This document shows, piece by piece, positions 43,091 to 53,545 of a stretch of 64,000 bases of DNA. Position numbers and translations under genes: made by a program. Origin of the DNA: Rhizobium sp. 007 (GTDB taxonomy: Bacteria; Pseudomonadota; Alphaproteobacteria; Rhizobiales; Rhizobiaceae). The number at the start of each line of letters is the position of its first letter. The stretch's first letter is position 1. The stretch spans positions 4,037,001 to 4,101,000 of the forward strand of contig NZ_CP064187.1 of NCBI RefSeq assembly GCF_015353075.1, in the 5' to 3' direction. The notes beneath the pieces were generated by a model. That model was not told where the DNA came from. It was given only the letters and a program-made list of their open reading frames with translations, and searched no databases.

Positions 43091-44695
43091 ATGGCAGTTA
43101 GTGCGAACCGGCTCGAACTTCTGCAGATCGCAGATGCAGTGGCGCGCGAAAAGGTCATCGACCGTGAAATCGTGCTTGCCGCGATGGCGGATGCGATCCA
43201 GAAGGCGGCGCGCTCCCGTTACGGCACGGAATCGAACATCCGCGCCGATATCAATCCGAAGACCGGCGAAATTCGCCTGCAGCGCCTGCTCGAAGTCGTC
43301 GAGAAGGCAGAAGACTACTCCACGCAGATCCCGTTGGAGCTGGCCCGCGACCGCAACCCCGACGCAGCGCTTGGCGACTTCATCGCTGATCCGCTGCCGC
43401 CGATGGATTTCGGCCGTATTGCCGCCCAGTCGGCCAAGCAGGTCATCGTCCAGAAGGTTCGCGAAGCCGAGCGCGACCGGCAGTTCGACGAATTCAAGGA
43501 TCGCGTCGGCGAAATTGTCAACGGTACCGTCAAGCGCGTCGAATATGGCAACGTCATCGTCGATCTCGGCCGTGGCGAAGGTATCATCCGCCGTGACGAA
43601 ATGATCCCGCGCGAAAACGTCCGCTACGGCGACCGCGTTCGCGCATATGTCTATGACGTCCGCCGCGAACAGCGCGGTCCGCAGATTTTCCTGTCGCGTA
43701 CGCATCCGCAGTTCATGGTCAAGCTCTTCACCATGGAAGTGCCTGAAATCTACGACGGCATCATCCAGGTCCGCTCGGTCGCCCGCGACCCGGGTTCGCG
43801 TGCCAAGATCGCTGTCATCTCGAACGATAGCTCGATCGATCCGGTCGGTGCCTGCGTCGGTATGCGCGGTTCGCGCGTCCAGGCCGTCGTTGGCGAGCTT
43901 CAGGGCGAAAAGATCGACATCATTCCCTGGTCGCAGGATCCGGCGACCTTCGTCGTCAACGCGTTGCAGCCGGCTGAAGTCGCCAAGGTCGTTCTCGACG
44001 AAGATGCAGAACGCATTGAAGTCGTGGTTCCCGACGAGCAGCTTTCGCTGGCGATCGGCCGTCGCGGTCAGAACGTGCGCCTCGCGTCGCAGCTGACCGG
44101 CTGGGATATCGACATCATGACGGAAGCCGAAGAATCCGAGCGCCGTCAGAAGGAATTCAACGAACGCACCAACCTCTTCATGGATGCGCTCGACGTTGAC
44201 GAAATGGTCGGCCAGGTTCTGGCTTCCGAAGGCTTTGCCGCCGTTGAAGAACTCGCCTACGTCGACCTCGACGAAATTTCGTCGATCGACGGCTTCGATG
44301 AAGAGACGGCGCAGGAAATCCAGCAGCGCGCTCGCGAATATCTCGAGAAGCTCGAAGCGGAGATGGACGAGAAGCGCAAGGCGCTCGGCGTTTCCGACGA
44401 ACTGCGTCAGATCGACGGTATGACCGCCCAGATGATGGTTGCGCTTGGCGAAGACGGCATCAAGACGCTGGAAGATTTCGCGGGCTGCGCGGCGGACGAT
44501 CTCGTCGGCTGGACAGAGCGCAAGAACGGCGAAACCAAGAAGTTCGAAGGCCTCTTCTCGAAGTTCGACGTTTCACGTGTCGAGGCCGAGCAGATGGTCG
44601 TCCAGGCACGCCTTGCTGCCGGCTGGATCACCGAGGAGGATCTTGCGAAGGACGCTGAAGTTGTCGAAGCCGACGCTGCCGAGCAGGAAGCATAA
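43091..44695 (+). CDS. nusA: Transcription termination/antitermination factor NusA
   Basis: 534-residue RNA polymerase-binding factor. The N-terminal domain is followed by an S1 domain (VNGTVKRVEYGNVIVDLGRG, about 145-200), two KH domains (with VGACVGMRGSRVQAVVGELQ and LAIGRRGQNVRLASQLTGWD), and C-terminal acidic helix-hairpin-helix repeats (LASEGFAAVEELAYVDLDEI; MMVALGEDGIKTLEDFAGCA). Its stop overlaps the next start (TAATG). NusA may act back on the leader terminator upstream of rimP. Confidence 0.98.
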   Translation: MAVSANRLELLQIADAVAREKVIDREIVLAAMADAIQKAARSRYGTESNIRADINPKTGEIRLQRLLEVVEKAEDYSTQIPLELARDRNPDAALGDFIADPLPPMDFGRIAAQSAKQVIVQKVREAERDRQFDEFKDRVGEIVNGTVKRVEYGNVIVDLGRGEGIIRRDEMIPRENVRYGDRVRAYVYDVRREQRGPQIFLSRTHPQFMVKLFTMEVPEIYDGIIQVRSVARDPGSRAKIAVISNDSSIDPVGACVGMRGSRVQAVVGELQGEKIDIIPWSQDPATFVVNALQPAEVAKVVLDEDAERIEVVVPDEQLSLAIGRRGQNVRLASQLTGWDIDIMTEAEESERRQKEFNERTNLFMDALDVDEMVGQVLASEGFAAVEELAYVDLDEISSIDGFDEETAQEIQQRAREYLEKLEAEMDEKRKALGVSDELRQIDGMTAQMMVALGEDGIKTLEDFAGCAADDLVGWTERKNGETKKFEGLFSKFDVSRVEAEQMVVQARLAAGWITEEDLAKDAEVVEADAAEQEA

Positions 44696-45381
44696 TGATC
44701 GCGGAGGTGCACGCTTCTCCTGAGGATGATGATCTTGCAGGTTATGACGTGAACAGCCGCATGTGCATCGTGACGCGTGAAAGCGGATCGCCGGATGAGT
44801 TGATCCGCTTCGTTGCAGCGCCCGACGGGACGGTGATCGCCGATCTGAAGCGTCAGCTTCCGGGACGCGGCTGCTGGGTCAAGCTTGATCGCGCGTTGGT
44901 CGACAAGGCGGTGGCGAAGAAGTCTTTCGCCCGCGCATTGAAGGCGGATGTGAAGGCAGCAGCCGATCTCGGTGAAACCGTCGACCGGCTGCTCGCACAG
45001 CAGCTGATGCAGATGATGAACATGGCGCGCAAGGCGGGCCAGTTCGTCAGCGGCTCCTCGAAAGTGGATGCCGCAGTCAGAAGCGGAGCAGCACTCGCCG
45101 TGTTCCATTCGACGGATGCCGCGGACGATGGCGTGAGAAAAATCGACCAGGCTCGCAAGGCTTGGCACCTCGGAATGGAAACCGAGGAGAAAATACCTTC
45201 TTTCCGGCTCTTCTCGGAGAGCGAAATGGAAGGCGTGATGGGCCAGAATGCTTTTATCCATGCCGCAGTGCTTGCAGGGCAGGCAGGTGAGGGTGTAGTG
45301 AAGCGCGCAAAGATGCTCGAAAAGTACCGCAGCGGCGGTCAATCCCGGGCACCAGGCGGCGCTGGCCAGCAAAAACAATGA
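44695..45381 (+). CDS. YlxR-L7Ae-like fused RNA-binding protein
   Basis: 228-residue protein. The N-terminal YlxR/DUF448 domain (residues about 20-90) contains MCIVTRESGSPDELIRFVAA and LPGRGCWV. A C-terminal L7Ae/YlxQ-like domain (about 105-190) contains MMNMARKAGQFVSGSSKVDA. In Firmicutes the two are separate genes between nusA and infB; the fusion is usual in alphaproteobacteria. Probably RNA binding linked to translation. A hairpin (CAATGATG/CATCATTG, 45376-45413) covers its stop. Confidence 0.93.
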   Translation: MIAEVHASPEDDDLAGYDVNSRMCIVTRESGSPDELIRFVAAPDGTVIADLKRQLPGRGCWVKLDRALVDKAVAKKSFARALKADVKAAADLGETVDRLLAQQLMQMMNMARKAGQFVSGSSKVDAAVRSGAALAVFHSTDAADDGVRKIDQARKAWHLGMETEEKIPSFRLFSESEMEGVMGQNAFIHAAVLAGQAGEGVVKRAKMLEKYRSGGQSRAPGGAGQQKQ

Positions 45382-45480
45382 TGCGGCGACCGGCACCGGC
45401 CGGCCCATCATTGATCGAAAAGTATTTGAACGATAGGGTTTGATGACGTCATCGCTCCCTGTCCGAAGGAACGGGAACGA

Positions 45481-48162
45481 ATGACAGATAGCAATGACGA
45501 CAAGACGCTTGGAGCAAAGAAGACGCTTACCCTGAAGCCATCGGGGATAAGCCAGGGCACCGTGCGCCAGGATATGGGCCGTGGCCGCACCAAGGCGGTC
45601 GTTGTCGAGACGCGCAAGCGGCGCCCGATGCGCCCCGAAGACGATCGCCCGACCACGCCGGCTCCAGCGCCCCGCGCGGCAGAACCCGCTCCGGCGGCAA
45701 CGCAGGCGCCTGCACCTCGCATCCAACAGCCGGGCGGCCAGCCTCCGCGCCCGCAGCAACCGGCTTCGCAGGCTCCTCGCCAGCAGGACCGCCCGCGTCC
45801 GGTTGTCCTGAACCATCTTTCGCCTGAGGAAATGGACGCCAGACGGCGCGCGCTAGCGCTGGCCCAGGTCCGTGATGCAGAAGATGCAGTCCGCCGGGCT
45901 GAAGAAGAAAAGCGCCGTGCAGCCGAAGACGCCGCCCGCCGCGAAGCGGAAGCAGCCGAAGCAGCCCGACGTGCAGCCGAAGAGGCCGCCCGTCCTTCTG
46001 CGCCGGTCGAGGAGGCTCCTGCGCCCGAAGCAGTTGAGGTCCAGGCTGAGGCTCCGCGCCCGGCGCCGGCCGTGCGCCGTCCCGAGACTTCGGCGCCTAC
46101 TTCTGCACGTCCGGCTCCAGCTGGGGTTGCACCCGCAGTCCGTGGCCGCCGTCCGGAAGGTGAGGAGGAAGAGCGCGGATCTCCTCGTGGGGCTCCTGCC
46201 CGTGGTAGGGTCGTTCGTCCGGAACCGGCAAAGCCGGTGACGACGCGTCCGAAGACCGAAGAGGAGCGCCGCCGCGGCAAGCTGACGATCACGACGGCAA
46301 ATGTCGATGACGACGGCAATGCGCGCGGCCGTTCGCTTTCCGCTATGCGTCGTCGCCAGGAGAAGTTCCGCCGCAGCCAGATGCAGGAAACGCGCGAGAA
46401 GATTTCCCGCGAAGTCATTCTGCCGGAAACCATCACCATTCAGGAACTGTCGCAGCGCATGTCCGAACGCGCTGTCGACGTCATCAAGTTCCTGATGAAG
46501 GAAGGCCAGATGATGAAGCCAGGCGACGTCATCGACGCCGATCTGGCAGAACTCATCGCTGGCGAATTCGGTCATACCGTCAAGCGTGTTTCTGAATCCG
46601 ACGTCGAACTCGGCATCTTCAATGTGACGGATGAAGGCGGCGAACAGGTCTCGCGTCCGCCGGTCGTCACCATCATGGGCCACGTCGACCACGGCAAAAC
46701 CTCGCTGCTCGACGCCATCCGCCATGCGAACGTGGTTGCCGGTGAAGCCGGCGGCATTACGCAGCATATCGGCGCTTACCAGGTGGAACAGAACGGTCAG
46801 AAGATCACCTTCATCGACACCCCCGGCCACGCCGCCTTCACGGCAATGCGTGCACGCGGTGCGCAGGCGACTGATATTGCCGTTCTCGTCGTCGCTGCCG
46901 ACGATAGCGTGATGCCGCAGACGATCGAATCGATCAACCATGCCAAGGCGGCAGGCGTTCCGATCATCGTTGCGATCAACAAAGTCGACAAGCCGACGGC
47001 CAATGCCCAGAAGGTCCGCACCGAACTTCTGCAGCACGAGGTCTTCGTCGAGTCCATGGGCGGTGAGGTTCTCGACGTCGAGGTTTCGGCGAAGAACGGC
47101 ACCAACCTCGACAAGCTGCTTGAGGCGATCCTGCTGCAGTCGGAAATCCTAGATCTGAAGGCCAACCCGGACCGCACCGCGGAAGGCACAGTCATCGAAG
47201 CTCAGCTTGATCGCGGTCGCGGTTCCGTTGCGACGGTCCTCGTTCAGAAGGGTACGCTGCGCCCCGGCCAGATTATCGTCGCTGGTGATGTCTGGGGCCG
47301 CGTGCGTGCCCTCGTCGATGACAAGGGCAACCATGTCAAGGAAGCGGGACCGGCCACTCCGGTTGAGGTTCTGGGTCTCTCAGGCACGCCGCAGGCGGGC
47401 GACAAGTTCGCCGTTGTCGAAAACGAAGCTCGCGCCCGCGAGATTTCCGAGTACCGTCAGCGGCTTGCCCGCGACAAGGCTGCTGCCCGCCATTCGGGCC
47501 AGCGCGGCTCGCTGGAACAGATGATGAGCCAGCTTCAGACGGCTGGCGTCAAGGAGTTCCCGCTGGTCGTCAAGGGCGACGTGCAGGGCTCGATCGAGGC
47601 GATCGCCGGTGCGCTCGACAAGCTGGGAACGGACGAAGTCCGCGCTCGCATCGTGCATTCTGCGGCTGGTGGCATCACCGAGTCGGATATCTCCCTTGCG
47701 GAAGCATCCGGTGCTGCAATCATCGGCTTCAACGTTCGTGCGAATGCGCAGGCGCGTACGCTCGCCGAGCGTCAGGGCATAGAAATCCGTTACTACAACA
47801 TCATCTACGATCTCGTGGATGACGTTAAGGCAGCGATGTCCGGCTTGCTCTCTCCGGAGCGGCGCGAAACCTTCCTCGGCAATGCCGAGATCCTCGAGGT
47901 GTTCAACATCACGAAGGTCGGAAAGGTCGCGGGTTGCCGCGTTACCGAAGGCAAGGTCGAGCGTGGCGTCGGCGTCCGCCTCATCCGCGACAACGTCGTC
48001 ATCCACGAAGGCAAGCTCAAGACACTCAAGCGCTTCAAGGATGAAGTCTCGGAAGTGCATTCCGGCCAGGAATGCGGTATGGCCTTCGAGAATTACGAAG
48101 ACATCCGCGCGGGCGACACGATCGAATGCTTCCGCGTCGAGCACATCACCCGCACGCTCTGA
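45481..48162 (+). CDS. infB: Translation initiation factor IF-2
   Basis: 893-residue GTPase that delivers initiator tRNA. A long low-complexity N-terminus rich in Ala, Pro, Arg and Glu (to about residue 290) precedes the IF2_N domain ([20 protein letters not shown]). G1 is GHVDHGKT (400-407), G3 is DTPGHAAF, and G4 is NKVDK. Domains II-IV follow, ending [13 protein letters not shown]. Only the plus-strand frame shows IF-2 domains; a long antisense open frame is a codon-bias shadow. Confidence 0.98.
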   Translation: MTDSNDDKTLGAKKTLTLKPSGISQGTVRQDMGRGRTKAVVVETRKRRPMRPEDDRPTTPAPAPRAAEPAPAATQAPAPRIQQPGGQPPRPQQPASQAPRQQDRPRPVVLNHLSPEEMDARRRALALAQVRDAEDAVRRAEEEKRRAAEDAARREAEAAEAARRAAEEAARPSAPVEEAPAPEAVEVQAEAPRPAPAVRRPETSAPTSARPAPAGVAPAVRGRRPEGEEEERGSPRGAPARGRVVRPEPAKPVTTRPKTEEERRRGKLTITTANVDDDGNARGRSLSAMRRRQEKFRRSQMQETREKISREVILPETITIQELSQRMSERAVDVIKFLMKEGQMMKPGDVIDADLAELIAGEFGHTVKRVSESDVELGIFNVTDEGGEQVSRPPVVTIMGHVDHGKTSLLDAIRHANVVAGEAGGITQHIGAYQVEQNGQKITFIDTPGHAAFTAMRARGAQATDIAVLVVAADDSVMPQTIESINHAKAAGVPIIVAINKVDKPTANAQKVRTELLQHEVFVESMGGEVLDVEVSAKNGTNLDKLLEAILLQSEILDLKANPDRTAEGTVIEAQLDRGRGSVATVLVQKGTLRPGQIIVAGDVWGRVRALVDDKGNHVKEAGPATPVEVLGLSGTPQAGDKFAVVENEARAREISEYRQRLARDKAAARHSGQRGSLEQMMSQLQTAGVKEFPLVVKGDVQGSIEAIAGALDKLGTDEVRARIVHSAAGGITESDISLAEASGAAIIGFNVRANAQARTLAERQGIEIRYYNIIYDLVDDVKAAMSGLLSPERRETFLGNAEILEVFNITKVGKVAGCRVTEGKVERGVGVRLIRDNVVIHEGKLKTLKRFKDEVSEVHSGQECGMAFENYEDIRAGDTIECFRVEHITRTL

Positions 48163-48185
48163 CGGCGCGAGACTGGTATTTTCGA

Positions 48186-48225
48186 CGGGCGCCGGATCAT
48201 CAGAGGCCGGCGCCCGAACCTTTTT
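48186..48225 (+). terminator. Terminator or attenuator between infB and rbfA
   Basis: Perfect 10-bp inverted repeat CGGGCGCCGG / CCGGCGCCCG, loop ATCATCAGAGG, then AACCTTTTT. It may reduce readthrough from infB into rbfA-truB. Confidence 0.7.
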
Positions 48226-48237
48226 GGGCAGAGAATA

Positions 48238-48645
48238 ATGGCAACAAAACCCACATCCTCGGCACCTTCGCAACGCATGCTGCGCGTCGGCGAACAAGTG
48301 CGTGCCGCGATCACGCAGGTTCTCCAGCGTGGCGAAGTGCGCGATGACGTGATCGAAAAGACCGTCATTTCGATCTCTGAAGTCCGCATGTCTCCGGACC
48401 TGAAGATCGCGACAGCCTACGTGACGCCGCTTGGCATTTCCGATCACGGCGCAGTCATCGATGCGCTGAACCGCAACGCAAAATACATCCGCGGCCGTCT
48501 CGGCCCGCAGCTTCGGCAGATGAAATACATGCCGGAGGTGCGTTTCCGCGACGATACGAGCTTCGACAACTATAAGAAGATCGATGAATTGCTGCGCTCG
48601 CCCGAAGTCCAGCGCGACCTCGACGGCGACACTGAAGAACAATAG
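48238..48645 (+). CDS. rbfA: 30S ribosome-binding factor A
   Basis: 135-residue KH-type factor for late 30S maturation and cold response. Family blocks are [24 protein letters not shown] at the N-terminus, [20 protein letters not shown], and [20 protein letters not shown]. It is 12 bp upstream of truB, a conserved pairing. Confidence 0.96.
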   Translation: MATKPTSSAPSQRMLRVGEQVRAAITQVLQRGEVRDDVIEKTVISISEVRMSPDLKIATAYVTPLGISDHGAVIDALNRNAKYIRGRLGPQLRQMKYMPEVRFRDDTSFDNYKKIDELLRSPEVQRDLDGDTEEQ

Positions 48646-48657
48646 CAGAAGAAGCGA

Positions 48658-49590
48658 ATGTCCAAACCACGCAAACCCAAAGGCCGCCCGGTTTCCGGCT
48701 GGCTGATCCTCGACAAGCCCGTTGATTTCGGTTCGACGGAGGCGGTCTCCAAGATCAAGTGGCTCTTCAAGGCGCAGAAATGCGGTCATGCCGGCACCCT
48801 CGACCCGCTGGCGTCTGGAATGCTGCCGATTGCGCTGGGCGATGCGACGAAGACTGTTCCCTATGTCATGGACGGCCGCAAGATTTACGAATTCAAAGTG
48901 ACCTGGGGGGAGGAGCGCGCAACCGACGACCTCGAAGGCGAGGTGACTCGGAGTTCCAACAAGCGCCCGACAGAGGAGCAGATCCGCAATCTTCTTCCGA
49001 AATACACCGGTGTCATCAGCCAGGTGCCGCCGCAGTTTTCCGCGATCAAGATCGCCGGCGAGCGCGCATATGACCTGGCGCGCGACGGCGAGACGGTCGA
49101 GATTCCTTCCCGTGAAGTCGAGATTTTCCGCCTGACGCTGCTTGCCTGCCTGGATGAGAATACCGCGCATTTCGAAGTCGAGTGCGGCAAGGGCACGTAT
49201 GTACGCGCCCTGGCTCGCGATTTCGGCCGCGAGCTCGGCTGCTACGGCCATATTTCCGGGCTACGCCGGACCTTCGTGGCACCTTTTGGCGAAGACAGCA
49301 TGGTGGCGCTCGCAAGCCTCGTCGCGCTTGAGAAACTTGAAGACATGGACGAGCGTCTTGCCGCGCTCGACGCCCTGCTGATCGATACCAGCGAAGCCTT
49401 GTCCTCACTGCCACACCTTGCCGTCAACGACGATCAGGCACATCGCCTGAGGATGGGCAATCCCATCTTGGTGCGTGGCCGTGATGCGCCGGTTGCCGAA
49501 AGCGAAGCCTATGCGACGGCACGCGGAAAGCTCATCGCGATCGGCGAGATCGGTCAGGGAGAGTTCCGCCCGAAGCGCGTCTTCGTTTGA
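48658..49590 (+). CDS. truB: tRNA pseudouridine(55) synthase
   Basis: 310-residue enzyme making pseudouridine 55 in the T loop of tRNAs. The catalytic Asp49 lies in [39 protein letters not shown] and [20 protein letters not shown] are diagnostic. Last of the rimP-truB block; the next gene downstream is a decayed hydrolase. Confidence 0.97.
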   Translation: MSKPRKPKGRPVSGWLILDKPVDFGSTEAVSKIKWLFKAQKCGHAGTLDPLASGMLPIALGDATKTVPYVMDGRKIYEFKVTWGEERATDDLEGEVTRSSNKRPTEEQIRNLLPKYTGVISQVPPQFSAIKIAGERAYDLARDGETVEIPSREVEIFRLTLLACLDENTAHFEVECGKGTYVRALARDFGRELGCYGHISGLRRTFVAPFGEDSMVALASLVALEKLEDMDERLAALDALLIDTSEALSSLPHLAVNDDQAHRLRMGNPILVRGRDAPVAESEAYATARGKLIAIGEIGQGEFRPKRVFV

Positions 49591-49716
49591 GTCGCAATGC
49601 GTCTTTGCGGGAACGCGACCGCGCCGGAGTTACGGATGGTAATAGTCAATCATCCCCCTTGAGCTATGTTTCTCCTCCTTGCGGCTATGAAGGCCGCCCA
49701 GCTTGAGGAGCAGGTC

Positions 49717-50566
49717 ATGCGCGCAGTTGCGGTCGCAGTCGCGATGTTCTTTTCGGCCGTTCTCGCGGCCGCAAGCGCCCAGTCGGCCGAGCGCTGGGCG
49801 GAGTTGCCCGCCTTCCCTCCCATGCCGCCGGCGAAGACGAGCGGCATGGCGCCAGTAAACGACATCAAGATGTATTACGCCGAGTACGGTGCGGGCGACC
49901 CGATCTTGTTCATCCATGGGGGCCTCGGCAGTGCCGATGTCTGGGGCCGTCAGGTCGAGGATTTTGCCAAAGACCATCTTGTAATAGTCGCCGACAGCCG
50001 CGGGCACGGACGCTCGACACGCAGCGGGCAGCCTTTCGGCTATGATCTCATGACGTCCGATTATGTCGCACTGCTCGATTATCTGAAGCTCGACAAGGTC
50101 ACGCTTGTCGGCTGGTCGGATGGAGGCATCATCGGCATCGACATGGCGATGAAGCATCCCGAGAAGTTGACGCGTCTCATCGCGCAGGCTGCCAATGTGA
50201 CGACGGAGGCGTAAAGCCGGACGTGATGACGAACAAAACGTTCAGCGACTACATCAAGTCCGCGGGCGAGGCCTACAAGAAGCTCTCGCCGACACCGAAC
50301 GAATATGACGCATTCGTCAACCAGATTTCGGCGATGTGGATGAGTGAGCCCGCCTGGACTGCTGCCGACCTCGGCAAGATTACCGTGCCCGTCACCCTGG
50401 CAATCGGCGATCACGACGAAGCGATCAAGCTCGATCACACCGAAGGATGGCGAAGGAGATCCCCGGTGCAAAGCTCGTCATTCTGAAGGATGCCAGCCAT
50501 TTTGCAATGCTGCAGGATCCCGAAGGGTACGATGCGATGATCCGTGACGCGATGGCGGGCAAGTGA
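49717..50566 (+). pseudogene. Alpha/beta hydrolase disrupted by two single-base deletions
   Basis: The original gene encoded an exported alpha/beta hydrolase: a signal peptide (MRAVAVAVAMFFSAVLAAAS, start 49717 with GAGGAG upstream), an oxyanion region LFIHGGLGSADVWG, DSRGHGRSTR, and the nucleophile elbow VGWSDGGIIG. Near 50208 the frame shifts by -1 so that reading ends in VTTEA and a stop; the next frame resumes with VKPDVMTNKTFSDYI. Near 50446 a second -1 shift leads to MAKEIPGAKLVILKDASHFA, the catalytic His region, and the stop at 50566. Two independent lesions make a functional product unlikely, unless they are sequence errors. Confidence 0.82.
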
Positions 50567-50722
50567 TAAATCCGCCATCTGGTGCGGGCCCCTTTCCATC
50601 GAGGCTCATTTGGGTTATAGGCAGCGCCAGCATCAGGCAGGACCTGAGTGCATTCGCGGCCGAAGCTGGACGACATCCCGGCTTTTGGCGACCTAATCTC
50701 CTCTCATAGAAAGGAACATCCG

Positions 50723-50992
50723 ATGTCGATTACAGCTGAGCGCAAGACGGCTCTCATTAAGGAATACGCAACGTTCGAAGGCGACACCGGTTCTCCGGAA
50801 GTTCAGGTTGCGATCCTGACCGAGCGTATCAACAACCTGACGGAACACTTCAAGGGTCACAAGAAGGATAACCATTCCCGCCGTGGCCTGCTGACGATGG
50901 TTTCGAGCCGCCGCTCGCTTCTTGACTATCTCAAGAAGAAGAACGAAGGCCGCTACACCAAGCTGATCACCAGCCTGGGTATCCGCCGCTAA
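50723..50992 (+). CDS. rpsO: 30S ribosomal protein S15
   Basis: 89-residue S15, normal length, with [39 protein letters not shown] and the terminal [15 protein letters not shown] 50723 follows AAAGGAACATCCG. It binds 16S rRNA and often autoregulates its own mRNA. pnp follows after a structured 338-bp gap, the common rpsO-pnp order. Confidence 0.98.
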   Translation: MSITAERKTALIKEYATFEGDTGSPEVQVAILTERINNLTEHFKGHKKDNHSRRGLLTMVSSRRSLLDYLKKKNEGRYTKLITSLGIRR

Positions 50993-51330
50993 TGATTTCC
51001 GGCGGGCGTTCCTTATGGACGCCCGCCGGATGCTTTTGAGGGGCCGATGGCCCCATGAAATTCTGCCGCCGCGCCCTATCTTCGCGTGGAGGAAATACGG
51101 TGGACCCGGATGGGCCGGTTCTGCCAAACCAACCGTTGACCTGTCATGGGGCAGGATTGCCGGATGCTTTCGGCCAAAGTCTTTCAAGGAGGGCTTTGGT
51201 CCGGTTTCTCAGGAAGCTGGGGATGAAAAGCCTCCCGTTGTCTTGCCCATGATACGTCACACCAATTGCGGTCGACTGTGCGCTGCGCTTTCCGCGACGG
51301 CGCGCGCTCCCGCATCGAAGGACAAGACAT
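50993..51330 (+). other. Structured rpsO-pnp intergenic region
   Basis: No gene is seen. Directly after rpsO lies a long perfect hairpin TCCGGCGGGCGT / ACGCCCGCCGGA (50998-51030), then a short one GGGGCC-GAT-GGCCCC (51040-51054). The first may terminate rpsO or be the double-stranded leader element of pnp; in E. coli RNase III cuts such a hairpin in the pnp leader and PNPase then represses its own mRNA. TTGACC near 51136 could be part of a second promoter. Confidence 0.55.
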
Positions 51331-53472
51331 ATGTTCGATACCCATACCGTGGAAATCGAGTGGGCTGGCCGCCCGCTGAAGCTCGAAACTGGCAAGATCG
51401 CCCGTCAGGCTGATGGTGCCGTTCTCGCGACTTACGGCGAAACCGTGGTTCTCGCCACCGTCGTTTCCGCCAAGGCGCCGAAGCCAGGCCAGGACTTCTT
51501 TCCGCTCACCGTCAACTACCAGGAAAAGACCTACGCGGCCGGCAAGATCCCCGGCGGCTATTTCAAGCGCGAAGGCCGTCCGAGCGAAAACGAAACCCTC
51601 GTTTCCCGCCTGATCGACCGCCCAATCCGTCCGCTCTTCCCGGAAGGCTACAAGAACGACACGCAGGTCGTCGTGACTGTCGTCCAGCATGACCTGGAGA
51701 ACAACCCGGACATCCTATCGATGATCGCAACCTCGGCCGCCCTGACGCTCTCCGGCGTTCCCTTTATGGGTCCGGTCGGCGGCGCGCGCGTCGGATATAT
51801 CAATGGTGAATACGTCCTGAACCCGCATCTCGACGAGATGGACGAATCGAGCCTCGACCTCGTCGTCGCCGGCACGCATGACGCGGTTCTGATGGTCGAA
51901 TCTGAAGCCAAAGAGCTTCCGGAAGACGTCATGCTCGGCGCCGTCATGTTCGGCCACAAGGGCTTCCAGCCGGTTCTCGAAGCGATCATCAAGCTCGCTG
52001 AAGTTGCCGCCAAGGAGCCTCGCGATTTTGCACCGGAAGACTATTCGACTCTCGAAAACGAAATGCTTGGCCTTGCAGAAGCCGAACTTCGCGAAGCCTA
52101 CAAGATCACCCAGAAGGCTGATCGCTACGCCGCTGTCGATGCAGTCAAGGCGAAGGTAAAGGAGCACTTCCTGCCGGAAGAAGGCGAAGCCGAATATACG
52201 GCCGAAGAAGTCGGCGCGATTTTCAAGCACCTGCAGGCAAAGATCGTTCGCTGGAACATTCTCGACACCAAGAGCCGCATCGACGGCCGCGATCTCGCGA
52301 CTGTTCGCCCGATCGTCGCTGAAGTCGGCCTGCTGCCGCGCACGCACGGTTCGGCTCTGTTCACCCGCGGTGAAACGCAGGCGATCGTCGTTGCCACGCT
52401 CGGCACCGGCGAAGACGAGCAGTACGTCGATTCCTTGACGGGTATGTACAAGGAAAACTTCATGCTGCACTACAACTTCCCGCCCTACTCGGTCGGCGAA
52501 ACGGGCCGCATGGGTTCCCCGGGCCGCCGCGAGATCGGCCATGGCAAGCTTGCATGGCGCGCCATCCACCCGATGCTGCCGTCGGTTGAGCAGTTCCCCT
52601 ATACGCTCCGCGTCGTCTCGGAAATCACCGAGTCCAATGGTTCCTCCTCGATGGCAACCGTCTGCGGTACGTCGCTGGCGCTGATGGATGCAGGCGTTCC
52701 GCTCGCAAAGCCGGTCGCCGGGATCGCCATGGGCCTGATCAAGGAGGAAGAGCGCTTCGCCGTTCTTTCCGACATCCTCGGCGATGAAGACCATCTCGGC
52801 GACATGGACTTCAAGGTTGCCGGCACGGAAGCAGGCATCACCTCGCTGCAGATGGACATCAAGATCCACGGCATCACCGAAGAGATCATGCAGATCGCTT
52901 TGGATCAGGCCAAGGGTGGCCGTCTGCACATCCTCGGCGAGATGGCGAAGGCCATTTCCGAAAGCCGCGGCCAGCTCGGCGAATTCGCTCCGCGCATCGA
53001 AGTCATGAACATCCCGGTCGACAAGATCCGCGAAGTCATTGGCTCCGGCGGCAAGGTCATTCGCGAAATCGTCGAAAAGACGGGCGCGAAGATCAACATC
53101 GAAGACGACGGCACCGTCAAGATCGCATCGTCTTCCGGCAAGGAAATCGAAGCGGCCCGCAAGTGGATCCATTCGATCGTCGCCGAGCCGGAGATTGGCC
53201 AGATCTACGAAGGCACGGTCGTCAAGACCGCTGACTTCGGCGCTTTCGTCAATTTCTTCGGCGCCCGTGATGGTCTCGTCCATATTTCGCAACTGGCTTC
53301 CGAGCGCGTTGCCAAGACGCAGGACGTCGTCAAGGAAGGCCAAAAGGTCTGGGTCAAGCTCCTCGGCTTCGATGAGCGCGGCAAGGTCCGCCTGTCGATG
53401 AAGGTCGTCGACCAGACGACTGGCCAGGAACTCCCGGCTGCCGAAAAGAAGAAGGAGGAGGCGGCTGAGTAA
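51331..53472 (+). CDS. pnp: Polyribonucleotide nucleotidyltransferase (PNPase)
   Basis: 713-residue phosphorolytic 3'-5' exoribonuclease. Two RNase PH cores are present ([20 protein letters not shown] at the N-terminus and the second with [20 protein letters not shown]), followed by KH ([20 protein letters not shown]) and S1 ([20 protein letters not shown]) domains. It degrades mRNA and sRNA. A long antisense open frame here is a composition shadow. Confidence 0.98.
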   Translation: MFDTHTVEIEWAGRPLKLETGKIARQADGAVLATYGETVVLATVVSAKAPKPGQDFFPLTVNYQEKTYAAGKIPGGYFKREGRPSENETLVSRLIDRPIRPLFPEGYKNDTQVVVTVVQHDLENNPDILSMIATSAALTLSGVPFMGPVGGARVGYINGEYVLNPHLDEMDESSLDLVVAGTHDAVLMVESEAKELPEDVMLGAVMFGHKGFQPVLEAIIKLAEVAAKEPRDFAPEDYSTLENEMLGLAEAELREAYKITQKADRYAAVDAVKAKVKEHFLPEEGEAEYTAEEVGAIFKHLQAKIVRWNILDTKSRIDGRDLATVRPIVAEVGLLPRTHGSALFTRGETQAIVVATLGTGEDEQYVDSLTGMYKENFMLHYNFPPYSVGETGRMGSPGRREIGHGKLAWRAIHPMLPSVEQFPYTLRVVSEITESNGSSSMATVCGTSLALMDAGVPLAKPVAGIAMGLIKEEERFAVLSDILGDEDHLGDMDFKVAGTEAGITSLQMDIKIHGITEEIMQIALDQAKGGRLHILGEMAKAISESRGQLGEFAPRIEVMNIPVDKIREVIGSGGKVIREIVEKTGAKINIEDDGTVKIASSSGKEIEAARKWIHSIVAEPEIGQIYEGTVVKTADFGAFVNFFGARDGLVHISQLASERVAKTQDVVKEGQKVWVKLLGFDERGKVRLSMKVVDQTTGQELPAAEKKKEEAAE

Positions 53473-53495
53473 GCCGCGCCTTTCCAACCGTTCAT

Positions 53496-53525
53496 GGGCG
53501 CGGGATTTTTCTCGCGCCCTTTTTG
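53496..53525 (+). terminator. Intrinsic terminator of pnp
   Basis: GGGCGCG / CGCGCCC stem (53496-53502 and 53513-53519) with an AT-rich loop, followed by TTTTTG. Confidence 0.85.
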
Positions 53526-53545
53526 TATGAAGTCGAGAAGAGATC

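Noticed and set aside
45376..45413. Hairpin at the end of the YlxR/L7Ae gene considered as a terminator
   Set aside because: No T-tract follows and infB downstream belongs to the same operon; more likely an intercistronic stability element.
47380..49251. 623-codon open frame on the minus strand across infB, rbfA and truB
   Set aside because: It spans three certain genes on the other strand; long antisense frames are expected in this composition.
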